Below are positions 25,315-34,082 of a stretch of DNA of 64,000 bases, piece after piece. Positions within the stretch are counted from its first letter, which is position 1, and each line of letters starts with the position of its first letter. The position numbers and the translations under genes were made by a program. The stretch is from assembly GCA_049578505.1 (NCBI GenBank), contig JBAUMC010000007.1:36642-100641 (forward strand), read 5' to 3'. Source of the stretch: JAGVPT01 sp049578505. GTDB taxonomy: Bacteria > Bacteroidota > Ignavibacteria > UBA10030 > UBA8401. Below the pieces are notes generated by a model. The model saw only the letters and a list, made by a program, of their open reading frames with translations. It made no database searches and had not been told where the DNA came from.

Positions 25315-26088
25315 ATCAACAATCTCTCGGCCAGGCGCCTAAAAAATCTTTTTATCATTTTCCTCGTTTCGGCGGCGGGGCTCACGCTGAAGGCGCAAAA
25401 TATCTCAGTGCCTCAATTGCACGAACATGTAACCGATTTTACTAACACGCTTCAGTTTAGCGAATGGCGTTCGCTCGAATCTCAGCTAAAGCGGTTCGAA
25501 GACACTACGTCAACCCAAATCGCTGTTGTCATAATTCAGTCGCTACAGGGGGATGACATTTCAGACTATTCGTTGAAGATCGCAGAGGCTAATAAAATTG
25601 GTACGAAGGGGAAAGATAATGGTCTCCTCATTCTCATCGCGAAGGACGATAAACAAATAAGGTTTGAAGTTGGCTACGGGCTGGAAGGATCTTTGCCCGA
25701 TGCGCTGTGCGATCAGATTATCCGGAACGAGATTCGTCCGCGCTTTCGCGATGGGGATTATTATGGCGGCATCAGCTCAGGTCTTGATGCGGTCATCAAA
25801 GCGACGAAAGGTGAATATAAAACGGAAGGGCGATCGCGGGAGAACGTCAGGAGTTTTGGATCAGCGTTGTTGACGCTAGTATTGTTTGTGGTTTTCGGGA
25901 TGTCGATTTTTGGCGGCGGGCGTCGATACGGCATTTCATCCAGGGGCCATTATCAGTCCGGGTATTGGGGAGGCGGATTCGGGGGAGGGGGATTTTTTGG
26001 CGGAGGTGGATTCGGCGGTGGAGGTGGTGGTGGATGGTCCGGCGGCGGTGGATCGTTCGGTGGCGGCGGTGCGAGCGGAAGCTGGTAA
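25315..26088 (+). CDS. TPM-domain membrane protein (YgcG-like), Gly-rich C-terminus; start codon unclear
   Basis: TPM domain with QIAVVIIQSLQGDDISDY, then FEVGYGLEGSLPDA, followed by a transmembrane segment (SALLTLVLFVVFGMSIFGGG) and a long Gly-rich tail ending GGGGASGSW. The first standard start codon, GTG 25408, would remove the signal peptide. The open frame between the lemA stop and this GTG encodes a hydrophobic leader (RRLKNLFIIFLVSAAGLTLKAQ) with a plausible cleavage site. There is an AGGTGA at 25305-25310, 4 bases before an ATC codon at 25315. A non-standard AUC start, or a base error in ATG, is the simplest reading. Pairs with LemA as in many bacteria. Confidence 0.75.
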   Translation: MNNLSARRLKNLFIIFLVSAAGLTLKAQNISVPQLHEHVTDFTNTLQFSEWRSLESQLKRFEDTTSTQIAVVIIQSLQGDDISDYSLKIAEANKIGTKGKDNGLLILIAKDDKQIRFEVGYGLEGSLPDALCDQIIRNEIRPRFRDGDYYGGISSGLDAVIKATKGEYKTEGRSRENVRSFGSALLTLVLFVVFGMSIFGGGRRYGISSRGHYQSGYWGGGFGGGGFFGGGGFGGGGGGGWSGGGGSFGGGGASGSW

Positions 26089-26124
26089 CCAGTTTTTATC
26101 CCATAGCACAATACGCAGGATAGA

Positions 26125-27138
26125 ATGTTAATCGTCATGAGGCTTGATGCCTCGCGAAAAGAAATTGATACGGTCAAAGAAAAGATTTCGTCCTTTGGTT
26201 TTACCCCCCATGAGATTCCAGGTGTTCAACGCGTTGCAATCGGTGTAACCGGCAACAAGGGTAAGGTAGACCCGGAAAACTTCCTCACGCTTTCCGGCGT
26301 TATCGATGTCATCTCCGTTTCGAAACCGTTTAAACTCGTCAGCAGGGATTTCAAGCCTGAACCAACAATCATCGATGTCGATGGAGCAAGATTTGGTGGA
26401 GAAGAAATTAGTGTTATCGCAGGACCATGCTCCGTGGAAAGCCGCTCGCAAATCCTCGAGATTGCAGAGCTAGTAAAAAGTGCCGGCGCGCGATTTCTGA
26501 GGGGAGGCGCTTTCAAGCCGAGGACGTCGCCGTATTCATTTCAGGGATTGAAGCTAGAAGGGTTAGAGTATCTTAAAGAAGCCGCAGAATTGACTGGACT
26601 GAAGATTGTTACGGAAGTCAAAGACACAGAGACCCTTTCTCTCGTTGCCGAACATTCCGACATTCTGCAAATAGGCGCCCGCAATATGTATAATTTTTCG
26701 TTGCTCGAACGAGTAGGCGAACTGAAGAAACCTGTGCTCTTGAAAAGAGGGCTTTCCGCAACGATTGAAGAACTCCTCATGGCGGCAGAGTACATTCTCT
26801 CGAAAGGAAACTACAACGTCATCCTCTGCGAGCGGGGCATCCGGACATTCGAGACGTACACTCGTAACACGTTAGATTTGAATGCAATTCCGGTGATAAA
26901 AAAATTGTCGCATTTGCCCATCGTGGTCGATCCGAGCCATGGAACGGGAGCTTGGGATCTTGTTTCGCCGCTCGCTCTCGCGGCGATTGTAGCCGGAGCT
27001 GACGGGTTGATGGTGGAGGTTCATACTCATCCCGATCAAGCGATTTCCGACGGTTTTCAGTCGTTGAAACCGGAGACGTTTCTCAATCTTATGAAAAAGT
27101 TGAAAGAAATCTCCGTTGTAGTCGGACGACGAATGTAA
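26125..27138 (+). CDS. aroF: 3-deoxy-7-phosphoheptulonate synthase (DAHP synthase), ferredoxin-like-domain type
   Basis: First step of the shikimate pathway, condensing phosphoenolpyruvate and erythrose 4-phosphate. 337 residues. Residues 1-70 form the small ferredoxin-like domain fused to many class I-beta DAHP synthases, involved in feedback control in related enzymes; the barrel follows with IAGPCSVESRSQI, FLRGGAFKPRTSPYSFQG, VLLKRGLSATIEE, and VDPSHGTGAW. All catalytic landmarks are present. The gene sits alone between TPM and sensor kinase genes; there is no other aromatic gene in the window. Confidence 0.94.
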   Translation: MLIVMRLDASRKEIDTVKEKISSFGFTPHEIPGVQRVAIGVTGNKGKVDPENFLTLSGVIDVISVSKPFKLVSRDFKPEPTIIDVDGARFGGEEISVIAGPCSVESRSQILEIAELVKSAGARFLRGGAFKPRTSPYSFQGLKLEGLEYLKEAAELTGLKIVTEVKDTETLSLVAEHSDILQIGARNMYNFSLLERVGELKKPVLLKRGLSATIEELLMAAEYILSKGNYNVILCERGIRTFETYTRNTLDLNAIPVIKKLSHLPIVVDPSHGTGAWDLVSPLALAAIVAGADGLMVEVHTHPDQAISDGFQSLKPETFLNLMKKLKEISVVVGRRM

Positions 27139-27153
27139 CGTTTCGATTATTTT

Positions 27154-29727
27154 ATGTCTTCAATAAGACCTGCTAATCATCGTGCGAAGCACACCAAAAT
27201 GCGGCAAACCTCGGTATCGAGGGACGCAATTGCGGGGGTCAAGAAGCTTTACCAATTCTTCGATCGCCTTGCTGATTCAGTTATCAAAGACCACCTTGTA
27301 GAGAAACGCCCCGAACAGCCCCTTCAATCTTTCTTATCTGAAATCGTGAAATTCAGCGGTGGGGTCGCTGCTGGATTATACCAGGTTGACAATAGAACTG
27401 TGAGACTTGCAGGCGCTCATTTGTACCCTGAACAATTGCGCCGTTTTTTAGCCGAGCAAAAGCTTTCAGAGTCTCATCTTAACAAAACGGTTCGAAAAGG
27501 GGATACAGTTGTTCTGAAAACTGCAGACAAGAAGATATTTCCGATTCAAGCCGTCAAGCATGTTCGCTTTGGCAGACTTCCCATCACTCACTTCCCGGTA
27601 TTTGACCAACAACGAGTTGTGGGAGTCGTTGAATTAATCGGAGGTGCTCTTTCAGAGAACGACGCGAAGGCTAAACTCCTTTCAAAGAGAATTGGACACT
27701 ATGCCTTTTTTCTTCTCCAAGCATCTCGGAAATTTCAAAAGCACGCGATGAGCCCCGAGGAGTTTGAAGTATCTATGGAAGCAATGGCTGATGGCGTAAC
27801 AATTGTTCGTGATTTGAAAATTCTTTATACAAACAGCGCTTTAAAGAGGATGTTTGGCTATGATGAAGGGGATAAAATTGTCGGCAGGCGAATCGAGACA
27901 ATTATTGCTCCGGAAGACAGGGAACGCGTCGTTGAACGGAGCAGGAGCCGCATCGCCGGAAAAAATGTCCCGAACAGGTACGAATACAAAGCGGCACGGA
28001 AAAATGGAACATTGTTCGATATGGAAGTTGTAGTGAGTACGATTCAGTTCAGAGGCGGAAAGGCATCAGTTGCAGTGCATCGGGATATCACTCTGAAGCG
28101 CGCCATCGAAAAGGAATTACAGCAATCAGAACAAATGTTCCGCAACGTTATCGATGGAGTTCTTACTGTCGGCGATGCCCTTGTATTGACGAACTTAGAA
28201 GGGAAGGTTTTACAGGTCAACATCGAATTCGAGCGCCTAACCGGTATAAAAAGGTCGGAGGCCATTGGCAAAGAGTTTCCATACGAATGGCTTCTTGAAG
28301 AAGAAATGTCACGCTACGTCCTCTGGATAAAAGAGTTGCGTGAGAAAAAAAGTCTCCGTGATTTTGACATCCACTGGAAAGGAACAGACGGGAGGATGAT
28401 TTCCGTCAGCATGAACACTACGCTTCTCTATAATGCGCTTAATCGCCCCGTCGCCATGATGAATATGGCCCGCGACATTACGGAACGGAAAAATTTAGAG
28501 GAGGAGAACCGCCTCCAATTTGAGCGGTTGCGTGTACTATACGAACTGAGCCGCACTCTGACTTCTCTCCTTAAAGTCAACGAGATTGTCGAAGCAGTGC
28601 ACAGGCACCTTGTGGAAGTCCTGCCCTTTGACGCTTTTTTTATCGATCTCTACGACGAAGGCACGGGCACGGTACGAAATGTCATTTGCTACGATACGAT
28701 CGGAAACCTGAAAGTGAGAATCCAGCCGGATTCAGGCGAAAGTCCTCTTCGGCAGGGAACAGGAATCACGAAGGTCATCGCAGCGAAGAAATCTCTTCTC
28801 GAAAATCGTACCGAGACATCAACGGAGGTAATGGAATATCCGTTCGGGGACAAAGAACGGCGCTCACTTTCGCTCCTGTATATCCCGATGTTCTCAAAAG
28901 ATAAAACCATCGGCGTTCTTTCGATGCAAAGCTATACGCCTAATCTCTACAAAGAATCTCATATTCGACTCCTTGAAAGCTTTGCAAACCTTGCCGCCAT
29001 TGCACTCGAAAAAGCGAAGCTGTATGAAGAAACGATTTCGAAGTCAATCCAACTTCAAAATCGCAACAAAGAATTAGATGACTTCACGTACGTCGTATCG
29101 CACGACTTGAAAGAGCCTCTCATTGCAGTCGAAGGGTACAGCCGAGTCCTTCTCAAAGATCATGTGCACGAAAAGAATAGCGCCGCATCCGAGTACATCA
29201 GTTCAATTATTCAATCGTGTGCGAGGATGAAAGGGCTTATCGACGACCTTCTTGTCCTCTCCCGCGTTTCGCGGCTCTCGGAACTCATGGAAGATGTTTC
29301 CTTGAACGAGATCTTAAGCGAAGTGCTGGATGACCTGAAGTTCTCGCTCCAGGAGAAACACGTCGCGCTGGTGTTGCCCGAGCAGGCAGTCTCGTACCGG
29401 TGCAATCCAACACAGATCAAGCTTGTTCTCCGAAACCTGATTTCAAACGCCATCAAGTTCAATAAAAGCGAAAACCCTGTAATCAAGATTGGCTTAGACC
29501 AAGGCGAGAAGCGAATTCTCGGTTCGGTTCAGGATAACGGCATTGGAATCGAAAAAAGGTTTTTTGACAAGATATTTGTTATCTTTCAAAGGATTCATCC
29601 CGAATACGAAGGTAGCGGCGCCGGTTTGGCGATTGTAAAGAAGATTGTAGAACTGTATCAGGGACAAATTTGGCTCGAGTCGGAGATCGGGAAGGGCACG
29701 ACCTTCTATTTTTCCCTTCCTACGTAG
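27154..29727 (+). CDS. Soluble PAS/GAF sensor histidine kinase
   Basis: 857 residues, no transmembrane helix, so cytosolic sensing. In order: a GAF-like segment (about 55-190), PAS (200-315, with ILYTNSALKRMFGYDE), PAS (320-440, VLQVNIEFERLTGIKRSEA), GAF (460-620), HisKA with the phosphoacceptor H650 in YVVSHDLKEPL, and an HATPase domain with the N-box RNLISNAIKFN, DNGIGIEKRFFDKIF, and GSGAGLAIVKKIVE. All residues for an active kinase are visible. No cysteine pattern for phytochrome or haem binding is evident. The paired response regulator gene starts 74 bases later; the DAHP synthase gene precedes it by 15 bases. Confidence 0.93.
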   Translation: MSSIRPANHRAKHTKMRQTSVSRDAIAGVKKLYQFFDRLADSVIKDHLVEKRPEQPLQSFLSEIVKFSGGVAAGLYQVDNRTVRLAGAHLYPEQLRRFLAEQKLSESHLNKTVRKGDTVVLKTADKKIFPIQAVKHVRFGRLPITHFPVFDQQRVVGVVELIGGALSENDAKAKLLSKRIGHYAFFLLQASRKFQKHAMSPEEFEVSMEAMADGVTIVRDLKILYTNSALKRMFGYDEGDKIVGRRIETIIAPEDRERVVERSRSRIAGKNVPNRYEYKAARKNGTLFDMEVVVSTIQFRGGKASVAVHRDITLKRAIEKELQQSEQMFRNVIDGVLTVGDALVLTNLEGKVLQVNIEFERLTGIKRSEAIGKEFPYEWLLEEEMSRYVLWIKELREKKSLRDFDIHWKGTDGRMISVSMNTTLLYNALNRPVAMMNMARDITERKNLEEENRLQFERLRVLYELSRTLTSLLKVNEIVEAVHRHLVEVLPFDAFFIDLYDEGTGTVRNVICYDTIGNLKVRIQPDSGESPLRQGTGITKVIAAKKSLLENRTETSTEVMEYPFGDKERRSLSLLYIPMFSKDKTIGVLSMQSYTPNLYKESHIRLLESFANLAAIALEKAKLYEETISKSIQLQNRNKELDDFTYVVSHDLKEPLIAVEGYSRVLLKDHVHEKNSAASEYISSIIQSCARMKGLIDDLLVLSRVSRLSELMEDVSLNEILSEVLDDLKFSLQEKHVALVLPEQAVSYRCNPTQIKLVLRNLISNAIKFNKSENPVIKIGLDQGEKRILGSVQDNGIGIEKRFFDKIFVIFQRIHPEYEGSGAGLAIVKKIVELYQGQIWLESEIGKGTTFYFSLPT

Positions 29728-29801
29728 GGTTTTGGGGAGTTGAAATTGCCGTGTAGTCAATCATCGCATAATTCTGGCGTTTTGTGGATTCATCAAAGCA
29801 A

Positions 29802-30491
29802 ATGGAACTGATTGAAATGAAAGAACGGATCAACATATTAATGATCGAGGACAACGATGATTTTGGTAAGCTGGTGGAATTATATCTCTCCCACCATCCT
29901 GACTACACCTTCAACCTTGTGTGGGAAAAAAGCGGCGAGGATGGTCTACGGGAATTTGAGGCAAACTCTAATTTTCATCTAATCCTCATGGATTATAATT
30001 TACCGGGAATGAACGGGGTCGAAGTAACAAGCACGCTCGTCGAGCGCGGAATTACCGTTCCCATCGTTTTCATTACGGTAAACAGAGATTTCAATCTTGC
30101 GGTCGAAACGATGAAACTGGGAGTGGAAGATTTTCTGGTCAAAGAAGAAATTTCTACCCCTGTATTACCGAGGACGATCGTTAACGTTTTGGAAAGGGTC
30201 AGACTGCGTCAACAGCTTTCCGCCCTTGAAATCAGCAGCCAGCGCATCGAGGCGATCCAGGAATTGGTGTTGGGAATAAGCCAGGATTTAATAACGCCTT
30301 TAGATGCGATGAAGAAAAACGTCGACGTATTGTTGAAAAGCCGAGTTGCCGTCGATATGAAAATGTATCTTCGGATCATCAGCGAAAATGTCGAACGGAT
30401 GCAAATAAAGTTGAGCCGATTAAAGTCCTTAAAAGAAGACAAAACGGTTCAGTATATCAAGAATATTAGAATGATAGATATTTCCGACTAA
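29802..30491 (+). CDS. Response regulator with a degenerate HisKA-like dimerization domain
   Basis: 229 residues from ATG 29802 (GTG 29784 and ATG 29817 are alternatives; none has a clear ribosome site). Receiver domain: acidic pocket IEDNDD, phosphoacceptor D64 in LILMDYNLPGMNG, Thr in VFITVN, and K114 in DFLVKEE. The C-terminal about 90 residues are not DNA-binding. They look like a two-helix kinase dimerization domain: GISQDLITPLDAMKKNV matches the HisKA H-box with S-H-[DE]-L-x-x-P-L, but the histidine is Q161; a second helix (YLRIISENVERMQIKL) follows. No ATPase domain is present. It lies directly after the histidine kinase gene and probably takes its signal from it. Confidence 0.85.
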   Translation: MELIEMKERINILMIEDNDDFGKLVELYLSHHPDYTFNLVWEKSGEDGLREFEANSNFHLILMDYNLPGMNGVEVTSTLVERGITVPIVFITVNRDFNLAVETMKLGVEDFLVKEEISTPVLPRTIVNVLERVRLRQQLSALEISSQRIEAIQELVLGISQDLITPLDAMKKNVDVLLKSRVAVDMKMYLRIISENVERMQIKLSRLKSLKEDKTVQYIKNIRMIDISD

Positions 30492-30503
30492 CACGAGACG
30501 CCT

Positions 30504-30962
30504 ATGACATTATTTTCAACCCACCCGTTACTTACTCTGGAGGAACGTAAAAGAATTGCAGCGACCATTGCTGAAATTGAACGAAAGACAAACGGCGAAA
30601 TTCGTGTCAGCATCCGAAAACGAAGGGCTTGGAACGAGCGTAAGCTTAGCCTCCATCGTTTTGCGTTGAAAAATTTCTTCGAGCTTGGGATGGATAAAAC
30701 GCGGCACAAAAGCGGCGTGCTCCTGTTTTTTTCCATGAGCGAGCGCTCGTTTCAGATTATTGCCGATGAGGGCATCCACAAAAAAGTGAGCGACGGATAT
30801 TGGGAAGAGCTCGCAACGACAATGACAGCCCATTTCAAGGAGAAAAGATTCTGCGATGGCATTTGTGAGTTTGTGAAAGAAATCGGGAAGAAACTGGAAC
30901 AGGAATTTCCCCGCAGTCCGGACGAGACGAATGAGCTGCCGAACGATGTGGCAATAAACTAA
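30504..30962 (+). CDS. TPM-domain protein without signal peptide
   Basis: 152 residues. Central TPM (YgcG/MOLO1) fold: TIAEIERKTNGEIRVSI at the start, SGVLLFFSMSERSFQIIADEGI in the middle, and HFKEKRFCDGICEFVKEIG near the end. Unlike the LemA-linked paralogue at 25315 it has neither a leader nor a membrane helix nor a Gly-rich tail, so it should be cytosolic. LemA-TPM-TPM groups are common; here DAHP synthase and the two-component pair lie between the copies. Starts 13 bases after the response regulator stop. Confidence 0.8.
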   Translation: MTLFSTHPLLTLEERKRIAATIAEIERKTNGEIRVSIRKRRAWNERKLSLHRFALKNFFELGMDKTRHKSGVLLFFSMSERSFQIIADEGIHKKVSDGYWEELATTMTAHFKEKRFCDGICEFVKEIGKKLEQEFPRSPDETNELPNDVAIN

Positions 30963-30985
30963 CCGGGATTGCAAAGAACAATTGT

Positions 30986-31843
30986 ATGAAAATAAAAGTA
31001 GCCGTAGCGCAAGTCGATGCTGCTGTCGGCAATGTAGAGAAAAATATCGAGCGCCACATTGTTTTCATAAAAAAGGCACTTGCAAAGAAAACGGATCTTG
31101 TGGTGTTTCCGGAGTTGAGCCTGACCGGCTACTCCGTGAGGGATTTGAATTGGGATGTGGCGATTAACGTTGCACAACCAGCTGTGTTGAGAGAGCTCTT
31201 ACACCTCAGCAAGTCGATTACGATCATCGCCGGCGGAGTCGAAGAGCGACAAAATTTCGGCCTCTATAATTCCGCGTTTGTGTTGGAAGATGGAAAATTG
31301 TACTCGGGCCATCGAAAAATCTATCCTCCGACCTACGGTATGTTTGAAGAAATGCGGTACTTCAATCAGGGGACTGAAGTGCGCAATTTTCACTCCAAGC
31401 ATGGCAAACTCGGCATACTGATTTGCGAAGACCTCTGGCATATATCCCTTCCCTACATCCTGGCATGCGATGGGGCCGACGTCCTTATCACGATTGCCGC
31501 GAGTCCTACCCGAATCTCCGGCGCATCCGAAAAGCTTCCGTCGGCTACGATGAACAGTGAGCATCATAGGGCCTATGCTCGGTTGCTCAGTTCGTACGTC
31601 GTGTTCTGCAATAGGGTGGGTATTGAAGACGGGGTAAATTTTTGGGGTGGCTCCGAAGTTGTCGACCCCTCCGGTGAGATCATCGCATCGGCGAAATTGT
31701 TCGATGAAGATATCATTTATGCCGAGCTAAATGAAGATGCAGTTCGGCGAGCGCGGCGGCTATCACGACACTTCGTGGATGAATCGGTCGATTTTACAAT
31801 CGATCAGTTGCGACGAGTAAGCGATAGCAGGAAACGGAATTGA
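30986..31843 (+). CDS. Carbon-nitrogen hydrolase, similar to the glutaminase domain of NAD+ synthetase
   Basis: 285 residues of nitrilase fold. Catalytic triad: Glu in VVFPELSLTGYSV, Lys in GHRKIYPPTYGMFEE, Cys in LGILICEDLWH. The sequence KIYPPTYGMFEEMRYF is typical of the N-terminal amidase of glutamine-dependent NAD+ synthetase, but the synthetase domain is not attached. It may act as a free-standing amidase or as a subunit with a separate NadE. Different from the pyrimidine-operon amidase at 23620 in all motif contexts. Confidence 0.85.
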   Translation: MKIKVAVAQVDAAVGNVEKNIERHIVFIKKALAKKTDLVVFPELSLTGYSVRDLNWDVAINVAQPAVLRELLHLSKSITIIAGGVEERQNFGLYNSAFVLEDGKLYSGHRKIYPPTYGMFEEMRYFNQGTEVRNFHSKHGKLGILICEDLWHISLPYILACDGADVLITIAASPTRISGASEKLPSATMNSEHHRAYARLLSSYVVFCNRVGIEDGVNFWGGSEVVDPSGEIIASAKLFDEDIIYAELNEDAVRRARRLSRHFVDESVDFTIDQLRRVSDSRKRN

Positions 31844-31913
31844 ACTCGTGGTTGAATGTCCAGCCTCGTTTTGCTAAATTTATAATGGACAAATGCTGAA
31901 GGAGTTATTCGTA

Positions 31914-32768
31914 ATGAATACGTTGAAGACGGTTTTTTTGATGACGCTGATGATGGTGCTTCTGTTGTTTATCGGCGAGGCGTTTGGCGGTGGAGAAGGA
32001 TTGGTCATGGCTTTTGTTTTTTCTTTACTAATGAACTTTTGCATGTATTGGTTCTCGGATAAAGTGGTCCTCAAGATGTATCACGCAAATGAAGTTACCG
32101 AAATGGAAGAACCGCGTCTTGTTCAAATGGTGCGGAAGCTTGCAACTCAAGCTCAACTTCCGATGTTAAGGGTATATATCATTCCAAATGAAAATGCAAA
32201 CGCCTTCGCAACAGGACGGAACCCGGAACATGCAGCAATTGCCGTGACATCCGGAATCTTAAAAATATTGACCGACGATGAACTTGAAGCCGTGCTTTCG
32301 CATGAACTTGCGCACGTCAAGCATCGAGACATACTCACAGGAACGATCGTTGCGGCGATGGTAGGGACTATCACATTCATTGCTCGAATGGCCGGCTGGG
32401 CTATGATGTTTTCTGGAGGACGTCGAAGCGACAGGGATTCGGGTAACGGATTATCCGGGTTGTTCCTTCTTATACTTGCTCCAATCGCTGCGGTTCTGCT
32501 CCAATTAGCGATTTCGCGGTCGCGGGAATACGCTGCCGATGCTGGCGGGTCGACAATCAGCGGAAAGCCGCTTAGCTTGGCTAACGCATTAAAAAAAATC
32601 GAACGAAGTGCGGAACGCAATCCGATGGTAAATGCCGGGCCTGCAACGTCCCACTTGTTTATCGTAAATCCGTTACGCGCCGGCGGAATTATGAAGCTTT
32701 TCGCCACTCATCCGCCTGTGGAAGAACGCATTGCACGGTTAGAGCAGATCGCAATGCAAGGGAATTGA
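31914..32768 (+). CDS. htpX: Membrane zinc protease HtpX
   Basis: Quality-control protease of the inner membrane, M48 family. 284 residues from ATG 31914, preceded by AAGGAGTT nine bases upstream, which is better than an earlier in-frame ATG at 31893. Two N-terminal transmembrane helices (VFLMTLMMVLLLFIGEAFG; GLVMAFVFSLLMNFCMYWF), zinc site HELAHVKHRD, then two more hydrophobic segments and the third ligand glutamate in SREYAADAGG. A TATAAT at 31881-31886 suggests its own promoter. Followed 21 bases later by glutamate dehydrogenase. Confidence 0.96.
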   Translation: MNTLKTVFLMTLMMVLLLFIGEAFGGGEGLVMAFVFSLLMNFCMYWFSDKVVLKMYHANEVTEMEEPRLVQMVRKLATQAQLPMLRVYIIPNENANAFATGRNPEHAAIAVTSGILKILTDDELEAVLSHELAHVKHRDILTGTIVAAMVGTITFIARMAGWAMMFSGGRRSDRDSGNGLSGLFLLILAPIAAVLLQLAISRSREYAADAGGSTISGKPLSLANALKKIERSAERNPMVNAGPATSHLFIVNPLRAGGIMKLFATHPPVEERIARLEQIAMQGN

Positions 32769-32789
32769 ACAATGGATAAAGGAGAGCAC

Positions 32790-34082
32790 ATGGAGCCGAA
32801 CGAACTTCTCAACTACAAGGAACCCGCGCCGATAACGGATAAGGAAAACCCTTTCGAGTCGATGATGGAACGCTTTGACGTTGCCGCAGAACTCCTCGGA
32901 TTGGAAAATGGTGTATACGAATATTTGAAAACACCGGTAAAGCAGATCATCGTTTCAATTCCGATCCAAATGGATAACGGGGAGATCGAAGTTTTTGAAG
33001 GATACCGAGTTATTCACAACGATATTCTCGGCCCTTCAAAAGGTGGACTCCGGTTTGCGCCCGACGTGAATCTCGATGAAGTCAAGGCGCTCGCGGCATG
33101 GATGACCTGGAAATGTTCAGTTGTCAATATCCCTTTTGGAGGAGCCAAAGGGGGAGTCCGCTGCGATCCTTCCAAGCTGACTCTGGTTGAGCTCGAAAAA
33201 GTCACACGCCGCTACACCGCAAATATGCTCGATATTTTTGGAGAGGATAAAGATATTCCTGCGCCGGATATGGGAACGAACGAGCAAATCATGGCATGGA
33301 TCATGGACACCTACAGCATGCACATGAAACGCACTTCTACCGGCGTGGTCACCGGAAAGCCGCTCATTATCGGCGGCTCGCTGGGCCGGCGTGAAGCGAC
33401 GGGAAGGGGTGTCATGATGGTAACCATCGGTGCAATGGAGAGAATAAAGTTGAAGCCTAAAGAAACGGCAGTTGTCGTTCAGGGGTTTGGAAACGTGGGT
33501 TCCGTATCGGCTCAGCTTCTTCAGCAGCAGGGATGCAAGATTGTGGGCCTTGGTGATGTCACGGGAGGGTATTACAACAAAAAAGGGATTGATGTCGAGA
33601 AAGCAATCGAATGGATGAGAACGCACAAAGTGTTGAACGGTTTTCCCAACGCAGAAAAAATTACGCAATCGGAGTTACTGGAACTTGAGTGTGATGTTTT
33701 GGTCCCTGCTGCAAAAGAAGATCAAATTACTGCTCGCAACGCCCCAAAAATAAAAGCAAAAATTATTGCTGAAGGTGCAAACGGACCGACGACAGCAAAA
33801 GCGGATCCGGTTTTAAAAGACAAGGGGATAATTGTTATTCCCGATATTCTTTGCAATGCGGGGGGCGTAACAGTATCGTATTTTGAATGGGTTCAGGACC
33901 GTGTCGGCTATTTCTGGTCGATAGACCGTGTCAATCGGAGATTAGAACGGATGATGACATCCGCCTTCAACGCGGTTTATGAAACTGCTGAACACTACAA
34001 AGTCTCCTTGCGAATCGGCGCGTACATTCTGGCAATTGACAAGGTCGCCAAAACACTTAAGGTTCGCGGAATTTACGCGTGA
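32790..34082 (+). CDS. Glutamate (Glu/Leu/Phe/Val family) dehydrogenase
   Basis: Oxidative deamination of glutamate to 2-oxoglutarate and ammonia, or the reverse. 430 residues from ATG 32790, with AAAGGAGAG ahead; ATG 32772 is also in frame but precedes that site. Seen: KGGLRFAPDVNLDEVKALA with a substrate lysine, WMTWKCSVVNIPFGGAKGG, PAPDMGTNEQIMAW, nucleotide-binding VVQGFGNVGSVSA, and ILCNAGGVTVSYFEWVQD. Hexameric GDH length. NAD or NADP use cannot be told. Its stop overlaps the GTG start of the next gene (GTGA). Confidence 0.95.
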   Translation: MEPNELLNYKEPAPITDKENPFESMMERFDVAAELLGLENGVYEYLKTPVKQIIVSIPIQMDNGEIEVFEGYRVIHNDILGPSKGGLRFAPDVNLDEVKALAAWMTWKCSVVNIPFGGAKGGVRCDPSKLTLVELEKVTRRYTANMLDIFGEDKDIPAPDMGTNEQIMAWIMDTYSMHMKRTSTGVVTGKPLIIGGSLGRREATGRGVMMVTIGAMERIKLKPKETAVVVQGFGNVGSVSAQLLQQQGCKIVGLGDVTGGYYNKKGIDVEKAIEWMRTHKVLNGFPNAEKITQSELLELECDVLVPAAKEDQITARNAPKIKAKIIAEGANGPTTAKADPVLKDKGIIVIPDILCNAGGVTVSYFEWVQDRVGYFWSIDRVNRRLERMMTSAFNAVYETAEHYKVSLRIGAYILAIDKVAKTLKVRGIYA

